A stretch of 64,000 nt of DNA from Conchocele bisecta (lineage: Eukaryota > Mollusca > Bivalvia > Lucinida > Thyasiridae), in contig CM055280.1 in NCBI GenBank assembly GCA_029237695.1, positions 27,966,560-28,030,559 on the forward strand, in the 5' to 3' direction. The notes beneath the pieces were generated by a model. That model saw only the letters and a list, made by a program, of their open reading frames with translations, was not told the origin of the DNA and ran no database searches. Both the position numbers and the translations under genes were made by a program. The stretch's first letter is position 1. Every line of letters begins with the position of its first letter. Below are positions 54,441 through 64,000 of this stretch, piece by piece.

Positions 54441-56776
54441 GCCGAGAATAATCAGTCGGGAAACTAGACTGGGATGGGATTGAGGCTGAAATTCCAGCCA
54501 TAGAAAGATCAGACATGACAAACCCACGGCTTGATACACTGTTTTGTATGCTGTACGGGCCATTAAATGGAGACACCCACAATATGGCGGGCATGGAAAA
54601 CCGTGACAGGTCGGTGCTTCAATGTTTACTGTTTCCCCTTTAAAACTAGCAAAACATCACGAACTAAACGTAGTAATCAAGTGTATAAATCTTGTCTTAA
54701 CCATCGGTTGCTCTCTTTTCAGGGTCCATCTCTCGCTAATATAAGCAGGAACGACCGAAAAACGTGAACATTTTGAAAACGAAGCGAGAGGACGGTCTTT
54801 GCTGAGCTCGCATACGGTAAGTTCTGGATGAATTTGGAATCTGTCACTTGATATTATATCAGTGAGTGATGCTCTTTCCGAATATGTACCTTAGGCTTAG
54901 CAAAAGAATATCACCACAGTACGGAGGAGACACCCGGAAGCCAGACGAGCAAAAGTATGTATGTACGTACGAGACATCGACAATTGCACATGCATTCTGT
55001 ACGACGAAGACGATGTAAATGTACGGAATAGACATTTACCATGCATGGCGACGGTGAAACACGAAGTTGGCTATCCTATGTAAGTATGACATCGAGGATA
55101 TTTGGGCCATGTGCACCTCCATGCGGAGAATTACTGATTAATACGGGCGCCTACAAAGGCCGATTTTAAACTGATGCATATAAGCTGTTCGGAGTACTCC
55201 AAAATAACGAATAAAATGCACCCCAGCGCTAGACCATGGACTGGAAAAAGCTTGACGAATATCGTATCTTTTATTTACTCATGCATGAGATTGACGCGAT
55301 ATTCTAATAACATAACATTTAGACTGTTCTCTATTGTTCGTATATTCTACATTATTTACTATATCACAGCATCACATCTTAGACGTCAAACGTTGATAAT
55401 AAATAAATACCAAAACAAAATAATATTCGTTACGAGGTTACACTTTCCGCCATTTCCTTGACTGGTCTGTTAAATGCTCTTGTGAATGTGAACATGTAGT
55501 GCACAGTCAATTTTCAGAGGACAACAAACTGTCGTACTGCTTCCATTTTCTTTTGGTATTTTACTTAATGTTTACAATCTTCGCCCGCATTACCATTTCT
55601 ACAGTCTAAACAAATGTAGTGTACGGTTTTCAGTTCACCTCAGGCTACGTGTAATTTGTAGAGGTAATCAAAGTACTGAAAGTACTGAACTATGGTATCT
55701 CTACAAAAACTGATCACTTGCGGAACTAGAGACTGAATGTTGCATATTTTCTATTGCACCGGCAAATACACTGTGTTCAAAGGAAATAACATATAATCAA
55801 AGTACTGAAAGTATTGAAACTAGGTTTTGCTCGACAAGATTATTAGCACTTATTGTTTATGTATTTATTTATATAATGATGTTTAATGGCTTATCATCAG
55901 TTAAAGTCATTTTAGGTCGGTTAACAGGGTCAAATCCCATAGTACATGTGTATGGATAGAAGATTAATCCCAAAATCAGAATATATATCACATATATATA
56001 GCCAGTGTCCATGGCTTCGCACACTTTACATGTATTATGATAATAATCAGAAACAAGTACACAAATAAAGCTGTTTTGTATTTTGACAGATATGACACTC
56101 AACACAGGAAATATGTGTGTCACATGTTAAACAGTTCATACGAGATCAGGGATCCGCCATTGTTGTTGTACTACATGAATCAATTTGAAAACACGTGGGC
56201 GTGTACATGGCCTCGCACACCCGAAACTCTTCCGATCTAATATATATTTAGAATGTAAGAATTAAATTTGATGGTCAGCATCAATCAATTATATGTTCAA
56301 ATAATAAAGACCTATTAACTGAATATTTATGAAGACACCCACAATGCTGATGTCTGGCACACAGCTACATCAATAAACTATTCAAACGATTGTTTCACCG
56401 TGTATGACAACAACAAAATTAATATTATTGACCAAACACCCACACCATCGCACCGACGACAATCAACCAACATTACTATCTAGATGATCCTACTGTTTGT
56501 GCCTGGAAGAGAATGAGCTGAAAAAGTAGCGGCTGGATCTAATCAACAGCGCAGGAAATAATAATCCCTCAATACACCGTGATAGCATCGGTGTGTCAGG
56601 TATGCCGAGTGGTTTTCGGCGGCTCTGAATCCACTAACTATTCATCAATACACAGCATCGGTATGTCAGATGCGGTGCGTGGTGTCCGGCAGATCATCAG
56701 GAATATAATCAAAGTACTGAATGTACTGACATATGTTATCTCCACAAAAACCTGATAGGTGTGTGGGGTAAGTTAA
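54441..56776. other. Right flank, no secure gene; possible noncoding exon
   Basis: A splice-acceptor-like CTCTCTTTTCAG ends at 54722, and a donor-like ACGGTAAGTT begins at 54815, bracketing 94 bp with no open frame. A second donor-like TATGTAAGTATG is at 55076, shortly after an ATG in good context (near 55046). Short repeats of AATCAAAGTACTGAAAGTAC occur near 55665, 55797 and 56707. All weak. Confidence 0.35.
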
Positions 56777-57276
56777 NNNNNNNNNNNNNNNNNNNNNNNN
56801 NNNNNNNNNNNNNNNNNNNNNNNNNNNNNNNNNNNNNNNNNNNNNNNNNNNNNNNNNNNNNNNNNNNNNNNNNNNNNNNNNNNNNNNNNNNNNNNNNNNN
56901 NNNNNNNNNNNNNNNNNNNNNNNNNNNNNNNNNNNNNNNNNNNNNNNNNNNNNNNNNNNNNNNNNNNNNNNNNNNNNNNNNNNNNNNNNNNNNNNNNNNN
57001 NNNNNNNNNNNNNNNNNNNNNNNNNNNNNNNNNNNNNNNNNNNNNNNNNNNNNNNNNNNNNNNNNNNNNNNNNNNNNNNNNNNNNNNNNNNNNNNNNNNN
57101 NNNNNNNNNNNNNNNNNNNNNNNNNNNNNNNNNNNNNNNNNNNNNNNNNNNNNNNNNNNNNNNNNNNNNNNNNNNNNNNNNNNNNNNNNNNNNNNNNNNN
57201 NNNNNNNNNNNNNNNNNNNNNNNNNNNNNNNNNNNNNNNNNNNNNNNNNNNNNNNNNNNNNNNNNNNNNNNNNNNN
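56777..57276. other. Assembly gap of 500 N
   Basis: Second run of exactly 500 N. Sequence on both sides is repeat-rich noncoding DNA with no matching ends, so nothing can be said about what is missing. Confidence 0.99.
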
Positions 57277-57408
57277 CGCACATATTCATACGCAGTGATT
57301 AGGTCGTATTGACAGGATATCAAACATATTCACGGCACCGTGTTTCTCGGCACACACGCACTGTGTTGACGGGATAAATAATAATAATATATAAACCGTA
57401 CGAGCTCA

Positions 57409-57860
57409 GTGGTCTTAATCTTGGGTAGTTGGCCGTGGGTCATATGCAAATCACCATTCATTGACGCATACTGTGGCCAAATATTATCAAAATCGGAGAA
57501 GTTCGTAAGTTATTGAATAAACATTATTAACGCATTTGTCTTACACAAAAGGTGAACATAAGTCCTCAGTGACCGTGACCTTGGGTGATCGGACGTGGGT
57601 CGTATGGAAAGCAAAGCACAATCCCTAGACACACAATGAGGACAAATATTATCAAAGTCCGTGAAACGGTTCATAAGTTATTGAATAAACGAAACAGACT
57701 TTAACGCATTTACCTTACAAACAAGGTGAACACAAGTCCTCGGTGACATTGGCATTCGACTTGCCTCGTATGCAAAACAAAGCACCATCCCTAGACACAC
57801 ATTGTGGCCAAATAGTATCAAAGTCGGTGAAGCGATTCATATGTTATTGACAAATGAAAT
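57409..57860. repeat. Tandem array, ~167-bp period, three copies
   Basis: TTATTGAATAAAC-type landmarks at 57510, 57678 and 57844 give periods of 168 and 166 bp. Units share GTGACCTTGGGTGAT-like, ATTATCAAAGTC and GGTGAACACAAGTCCTC. Confidence 0.82.
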
Positions 57861-58222
57861 GTGTTACTATAAGTATACCAGCCTGACATGGCGTTGTTTA
57901 CGTGCTTTGTTTATATAAACATTGGTGTATAAATAAACATGGAATTCCTGTAGGTATTTGCCTGTTTATTATGGCGCGTCGCTATAGTCATGATCGATAT
58001 ATTGCGATTGACAAAACAGTTTCTCATACTGGAGCAGTGGGTAAACTGGCGGCCAACGATGGCACTTGATTTTAATTTTGCACTGCATGCGTTCGATCCT
58101 CGCTTTGGCCATTATATATTTTTTTAAATATTGTTTTTGTGTTTTATTTTGAATGCATCTTTATTACATGTAGCAACAAGTGACATGGTAATTATGAACC
58201 ACATGCATCCACGTTTATGTAT

Positions 58223-59112
58223 GTATTTGTTTATTATCTGAAGTGAGAGGTTTATTTTTCGACATGGTGTTCTCCGTAACATATTTGCATTTGTAGTGAG
58301 TCGAGGTGGACTTTCACAATAACACACGAATGTGCAGAATGCATTTCACAATGATTAGGTTCAAAGTGAAGTGTTTTATAATGTGGTGTAAAAGTAAATG
58401 CATGACTGTTTCGGGATGTGTGCGTTACCTCTGGCGTCAAAATAGTAAAAGCGATAGAAAAATGTATGCCTTTGGCAGGATTCGAACTCACGACCGTCCG
58501 ATCACCAAACAGCAGATCTACCCACTAGAGCACTAAACGATGTTACTAATATCAGCAATTATATCGAATGTTAATGCGTTTGCGCTGATATACAAATACC
58601 ATGTCTACAACATATGACGTAAACTATTTAAAAATAGCACGTGTTTACAATAATATTTACAATAATAACGCGCCAGTTCAAAGCGGTATACACCTCTAGA
58701 GGTGTACCGCTTTGAGCTGGCGCGTTATTATTGTAAATATTATTGTAAACATATTTGTAGACATGGTATTTGTATACCAGCGCAAACACATTAACATTCG
58801 ATAGAATTGCTAATAATAGTAACATCGTTTAGTGCTCTAGTGGGTAGATCTGCTGTTTGGTGATCGGACGGTCGTGAGTTCGAATCCTGCCAAAGGCATA
58901 CATGTTTCTCTCGCTTTTACTATTTTGGCTCCAGAGGTAACGCACACATCCCGAAACAGTCGTGCATTTACTTTTTACACAATATAATCATGATTATAAA
59001 ACACTTCACTTTGAACCTAATCATTGTGAAATGCATTCTGCACATTCGTGTGTTATTGTGAGAACACCATGTCGAAAAATAAACCTCTCACTTCAGATAA
59101 TAAACAAATAAA
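58223..59112. mobile_element. Long palindrome with tRNA-like modules in both arms
   Basis: Arms of ~470 and ~415 bp meet at CACCTCTAGAGGTG (near 58697). Each arm carries a tRNA-like sequence: AGTGGGTAGATCTGC as A-box region and GAGTTCGAATCC as B-box (plus strand at about 58830-58905, minus at 58465-58535). About 40 bp in the left arm (near 58276-58316) is missing in the right. Confidence 0.82.
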
Positions 59113-59628
59113 TAAATGAAAAATCATGCAGAGCATGATGTTATTAGCCGATCAAATCAGGGTTAAATATATGTCCACATTTTAGTAGTTACGGAATCTC
59201 AGAGAAAAGTGAGAGAAGTGTTGATTTCCTCCCCAACCAAATTTTCCCAGTTATATTTAGCTATCATTAATATCTGATCATAGCAATACTTATGGTAGTC
59301 AAATGTAAACAATAGTATTCCAGTTGAACGAATTAACCTTTGAATATAGGTGAAGGCGCTGAGCATTACACAAATATGTAGCAAGTCAACCGAAATCTCA
59401 TAAATACCCATGCGGCCATCTTGAAAATATGATAATTATATACTGAATATTAGTGTAGTTTACGTAAATTCTTTAATATATCCATCAGAAATGATTTTTA
59501 ACAACTTACGCCAATTTCCAAGTTAAGGACCATCACCTATTGGCTCATATATGTGGTTCATAATTACTATGTCAATTGTTGTTACATGTAATAAAGATGC
59601 ATTAAAAAGAAAAAGAAAACAATATTAA

Positions 59629-60360
59629 ACAAGAAATGCGTCTGTCGAACGCGGATGCCACCTGCAGCATATTTGAGAAACTGTGACAAAGTGGTTAACC
59701 GAAATTTGAGAAACTGTGACAAAGTGGTTAACCGAAAAGTGTGACGGACGGACAGACGGACAGCCGGACGGACAGACGGACAGACGGACAGACGGACGGT
59801 CCAAACACTATATGCCACCCGTTTCTTCGAAACCCGGTGGCATAAAAAAACAAGAAATGCGTCTGTCAAACGCGGATGCCACCTGCAGCATATTTGAGAA
59901 ACTGTCACAAATGGGTTAACCTAAAAGTGTGACGGACGGACAGACGGACATACAGACGGACGAACTTACATTTCGGACCTTAGGGGGTACTTGCTATATA
60001 AAAGATCAAAGGAAATACCCCGTAAGACACAATAGGCTTACGGGGTACGGAATAAATTCCATTGTCTTAGGCCACGCCCCCTACCCCATAAGTACCCTAA
60101 TGTGTGCTCGGACAGACGGACGGACGGACAGACGGGTGGACGGACGGACGGTCCAAACACTATGCTACCCGTTTCTTCGAAACCCGGTGGAATAACAAGA
60201 AATGCGTCTGTCGAACGCGGATGCCACCTGCAGCATATTTGAGAAACTGTGACAAAGTGGTTAACCGAAAAGTGTGACGGACAGACGGACGGACAGACAG
60301 ACGGACGGAGGGACGGTCCAAACACTATATGCCACCCGTTTCTTCGAAACCCGGTGGCAT
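59629..60360. repeat. Three GACGGACA-containing repeat units
   Basis: Units at 59629-59844, 59850-60194 and 60195-60360. Each runs ACAAGAAATGCGTCTGTC ... GACGGACA minisatellite ... CGAAACCCGGTGGCATA. The middle one carries an extra ~140 bp with a TACCCCGTAAG/CTTACGGGGTA hairpin. Confidence 0.85.
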
Positions 60361-60624
60361 AACAATATATATATATAATGGCCAAAGTGAGGATCGAACG
60401 CATGCACTGCAAAATTAAAATTAAATGCCACCGTTGGTCGCCAGTTTACCCACTGCTCCAGTATGAGAAACTGTTTTGTCAATCGCAATATATCGATCAT
60501 GAATATAGCGACGCGCCATAATAAGCAGGGAAATACCTACAGGAATTCCATGTTTATTTATACACCACTGTTTATATAAACAAAGCATGTAAACAACGCC
60601 ATGCCAGGCTGGTATACTTATAAC

Positions 60625-61246
60625 GCACGCACGCACGTACGTGTTGTGATGCTATATCCCCTGTTGCCTATACAATGTGCATGATAACGTGGTTACAACA
60701 ACAACGTCGCCACTAGCTGATACATGTAGGCAACAATCCACCGGCCCATCTGATTGTCTCTGACCAAATGAAATTGTGTCGTCTGCTATGTTTTGTATTC
60801 CTACAGTTCTCCACAAGAACATATTTTGACAGTGCATGACAATATCTCCCATTGAACATACTTTTCATGCGCTGTCAAAACATGTCAAAACAGCTGACAA
60901 CAATACATTGTGATCGATAAAACGACACAGAACATCAGTCGTCAAAGGTTGTGTCATAGTTAACTTATTTCTTTTGAAAAGCATGTATTGTGTTGATGAC
61001 TCATGAGAATAATCTGACAAAATAGAATAACTGTGAGAAAGACAGCTGATGACAATATTTGTTGACCTGTCACATATAACGGCTATGAATAACGAAACAA
61101 AACAATATTGCTTTTTTCTTTTGTTTCCATTTGTTTTTAAGTGCAAAATGGGCAGATAATCCATGATCCGGTGTCTAATAAAAAAGCAAACGTCATTTTG
61201 CGTGCATCTACACATCATGAAGAAACTACCTACCAAGTCGCACACA
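60625..61246. other. No recognised feature
   Basis: A 131-residue frame at 60865-61260 (minus) has no recognisable motif and AT-driven composition. Nothing else is seen. Confidence 0.4.
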
Positions 61247-61625
61247 CACCTTTGGGTCATGGCCTATGCATACGTGAAGTTTCATGAACATATTCCAAAG
61301 GGTATTTGACGTTATGCTCCGGACAAGAATAAGTGCGTGCAAAAACGAAGTTAGATAACTCGACAATTAGTGATGCAATAGTTGTCATTCTTGCGCGCGA
61401 CACACCTTTGGGTCTTGACCTATGCATGTGTGCAGTTTTATGAACATATTCCAAAGGGTATTCACGTTATGCTCCGGACAAGAATAAGTGCGTGAAAAAA
61501 CAAACTGAGATAACTCGACAAGTAGTGATGCAAGAGTTGCCATTCTTGCGCGGGACACACCTTTGGGTCATGGCCTATGCATGTATGACGTTTGATGAAC
61601 ATATTCTAAAGGGCATTGTTACATG
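61247..61625. repeat. Tandem array, ~156-bp period, 2.4 copies
   Basis: CACCTTTGGGTC recurs at 61247, 61403 and 61558. Units contain CATGAACATATTCCAAAGGG and TTATGCTCCGGACAAGAATA. Confidence 0.87.
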
Positions 61626-61740
61626 ACTGTCGTTGTTCGACACCGCTCACAGTCGTCTTTAAACGTACAGCGACGGAACGCATCTCGCTAGGTATTGTAT
61701 AGGTTAGTTTACTAACTTCATTAGTAATTGGACTGATGTA

Positions 61741-62088
61741 CGGAGCCCCGCAGGGGACGTAGAATTATATTTTTGTATTAACTCGTTCCCACGAAATAAC
61801 AATTCGTTCCCACGAATTAACAATTCGTACCCTCAATTTAGCATTTCGTTCCCACGAATTAACAAATCGGTCCCACGAATTAACAATTCGTTCCCTCAAT
61901 TTCACAATTCGTTCCCACGAAATAACGATTCGTTCCCACCGGAACGAATTGTTATATCGTGGGAACGAATTGTTAATTCGAGGGAACGAATTGTTAATTC
62001 CAGGGAACAAATTGTTAAATTGAGGGAACGAATTGTTAGTTCGTGGCAACGAATTAATAACAAAATCAATGTCACCTACGGGGCTCCG
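61741..62088. repeat. Palindromic minisatellite element, complete copy
   Basis: Inverted ends CGGAGCCCCGCAGGGGACGT and GTCACCTACGGGGCTCCG. The interior is a palindromic series of TTCGTTCCCACGAATTAACA units. Flanked by direct repeats TATAGGTTAGTTTACTAACT at 61698-61717 and 62089-62108. Confidence 0.85.
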
Positions 62089-62108
62089 TATAGGTTAGTT
62101 TACTAACT

Positions 62109-62829
62109 ACATTTATTTAGTATTTGGACTGGCGGATGAATAAAGTTACCTTACAATGTTTGCGACCAGTTAAGCTCCAGCTCAGACTGATTGGATTCAT
62201 ATATCTACTTTGTAAGTCGCCTGTCCCCAAATATTTTCGCAGTGGAAAGTGGAGGTGGTGGTGGGGGTGGGTGAAACGATTCACTGAATATTAAATATTA
62301 ATGCAATAAAAGCTAAAGGTTTTTGGCCCTCTGCTCGGCGACCTTGGGCTTTCATGAAAAACATATTGGGCTGGGTGGGGGTTGGTGATGGGGTGGGGCG
62401 AGGTCATTATTCAGAGGGAGGCACATGCAATTTTACAAAGGCATAATAAACAGATAGAACGTACAGATACATTACCTTACATCCACCCACGATATGAACA
62501 CTTCACCTTCTCTCTGTACAATGCCACTAATCCGTGTATAGGAGGGAAGCGATTGTTACGGGGATTATGGTTTGTTTACTCGCTAAAATGCAGGTGTGAA
62601 AATGAACAGAAATACAATGTATTGTATAATTTTCCTCAAAAGTTACTCTAAACATGCAATTCAATGCATGTAATTCATACTGTGAAAGTGAGTGGAGAAA
62701 TGCGGCTTATTGCATTCATGACCAGTCTAGCTCCTGATCTTTGACTGGAGAAATGGGCTTAGGACATTTACAGCCAGTTTAACTGCTCTGATCAGAGGCT
62801 GGATATAAAGGGATATAAATTATGGCATT
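62109..62829. other. No recognised feature
   Basis: G-rich low-complexity stretches near 62250 and 62370. An 89-residue frame at 62382-62651 has no recognisable motif. Confidence 0.4.
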
Positions 62830-63640
62830 TAAATTGTTACATTAAAGTTTACAAATTGCTATATCTCTGTGACTGCTTAAGATATAAACTTGAAATTTCA
62901 TATGCACATTGATCACCAGTCATGGTTTCATTGTATACCCTACCCATGCTTCCCAGGAGCCCAAGCTCAAGGTAAAATGAATTTAAACATTTTGTTAAAC
63001 TTTTACGTTAACGTTTTTACAATTGCTATATCTGTGTGATTACTTAGGATATCAACTTGGAACTTCATTATTCACTTGATCACCATCCATATTTTCATTG
63101 CTTAACCTACCCATGCTGCCCAGGAGCCCAAGGTCAAGTCAAATGACTTTAAACTTTTTGTTTAAGTTTGACGTTAAAGGTTTTCAAATTGCTATATCTC
63201 TGTGACTGCTTGGGATATCAACTTGAAACTTCATATACACATTGATCACCATCCATATTTTATTGTGTACTATACCCATGCTGCCCAGAAGCCCAAGATC
63301 AAGTCAGTTGACTTGAAAATTTGTGTTTAAGCTTTACGTTAAAGGTTTTCAAATTGCTATACCTCTGTGACTGCTTGGGATATCAACTTGAAACTTCATA
63401 TACACATTGACCACCATCCATATTTCATTGTATACCCTGCCCATGCTGCCCAAGAGCCTACGGTCAAGATCAAATGATATAGATTTTTGTTTGTTAAAGC
63501 CTACGTTACATGTTTTGCCAAATTGCTATATCTCTGTGACCGCTGGCGATATAAATTTGAAACTTCACCATCCATAGTTTTATTGTATACCCTACCCATG
63601 CTGCCCAGGAGCCCAATACCCGGGGTGAAGGGAGCATTTG
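62830..63640. repeat. Tandem array, ~167-bp period, five copies
   Basis: ATTGCTATATCTCTGTGAC recurs at 62854, 63022, 63188, 63353 and 63522 (periods 168, 166, 165, 169). Units also share GATATCAACTTGAAACTTCA and CCCATGCTGCCCAGGAGCCC. Similar arrays are common in bivalves. Confidence 0.9.
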
Positions 63641-64000
63641 TCGGATTTACAGACCATCTAGTTAAACTCGTTGACTGTTATCATAAGAAACTCGGCATAT
63701 CTTCGTTTCTTATAACATCAGTAAACTGGTTTAAATAAATGCCATATTAATTTATCACTCATGTGAGATCCTATTTGTATTCAAATGAGTATGCACTAGT
63801 GTAATACATATGGAAGGTAGAAAACAGTACAGAAAAGGTGCTGGGTGATCAACCCATCTTCCAGGCATGTTGATGTGCTTATGCAATAAATAATATATCA
63901 CATTTGTGTTTAAGTCATATGATACATGTATTTGCAAACTCGTTGACTGACTTTTTAAGAAACTCGTTTTAACCTCGTTTCTTATCATGCTTATGAAATC
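63641..64000. other. No recognised feature
   Basis: Noncoding. Repeated AAGAAACTCG / CGTTTCTTAT words near 63685-63715 and 63957-63990 may be a small dispersed repeat. Confidence 0.35.

Larger units (their letters stand above)
57863..60624. mobile_element. Composite fold-back element with ~260-bp inverted ends
   Basis: 57863-58120 and 60365-60624 are inverted copies, beginning TATAAGTATACCAGCCTG. Each contains a tRNA-like stretch with CAGTGGGTAAACTGGCGG and GCGTTCGATCCTCGC. Inside lie the palindrome 58223-59112 and three GACGGACA elements. No transposase was seen. Confidence 0.75.

Noticed and set aside
58820..58905. Functional tRNA gene
   Set aside because: The B-box is good, but the anticodon and acceptor stems do not pair, and the sequence occurs in inverted duplicate inside a mobile palindrome. 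Treated as a tRNA-derived module.
59582..60500. Frames rich in RLSVCPSVRP-type repeats
   Set aside because: They are translations of the GACGGACA minisatellite on the minus strand.

Overview
The window looks like nuclear DNA of an invertebrate animal, most likely a mollusc and probably a bivalve. The evidence is AT-rich noncoding DNA packed with MITEs, tRNA-derived SINEs ending in TTCACTCACTCACT, GACGGACA minisatellites and tandem arrays of about 167 bp. No host gene is securely visible. The species is an inference from repeat style, not from a marker gene. Two runs of exactly 500 N (15927-16426 and 56777-57276) are scaffold joins.

The main feature is a nearly complete Polinton/Maverick, a virus-like self-synthesizing DNA transposon, at 36492-54244 (17.75 kb). 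It has ~160-bp terminal inverted repeats (TIRs). Its recognisable genes are protein-primed DNA polymerase B, a retroviral-type integrase, an FtsK/HerA-type packaging ATPase, a double-jelly-roll-type major capsid protein, a penton/minor-capsid-like protein and a long coiled-coil fiber. It also carries several small conserved Polinton proteins and a zinc-finger protein. No cysteine protease was recognised. Most genes carry one or more frameshifts, which may be assembly indels or real decay. The element sits inside a gag-like coding remnant of an LTR retrotransposon (5' part 35690-36491, 3' part with a degenerate zinc knuckle 54245-54440).

Layout: positions 1-15926 (arm A) are the reverse complement of 28372-42170 (arm B). 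Arm A holds the left 5.7 kb of a second copy of the same Polinton plus the same flanking DNA. Both arms share the insertion junction, so they descend from one insertion; they are either a true large inverted duplication or two haplotypes misjoined through the gap. The spacer holds a third, more diverged copy of part of the flank (copy C, 16427-19590) and then 8.6 kb of repeat-rich DNA. Arm B has lost about 2.1 kb by recombination between two 630-bp direct repeats that arm A retains.

Right of the Polinton, 54441-64000 contains only repeats: a nested fold-back element with tRNA-like modules (57863-60624), GACGGACA elements, three tandem arrays and a palindromic minisatellite element.

Within the Polinton the genes form a virion and replication programme. 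Integrase and PolB converge at the right and PolB diverges from the zinc-finger gene across a symmetrical promoter. Capsid, ATPase and small virion genes run rightward in the middle. Fiber, penton-like and membrane genes run leftward, and two tandem paralogous small genes sit next to the left TIR. A shared motif, TTTTCACGNCCAATTGAA, lies at the left-end, PolB and zinc-finger promoters. A tRNA-like Pol III candidate and a strong hairpin lie in the convergent intergenic region near the left end.
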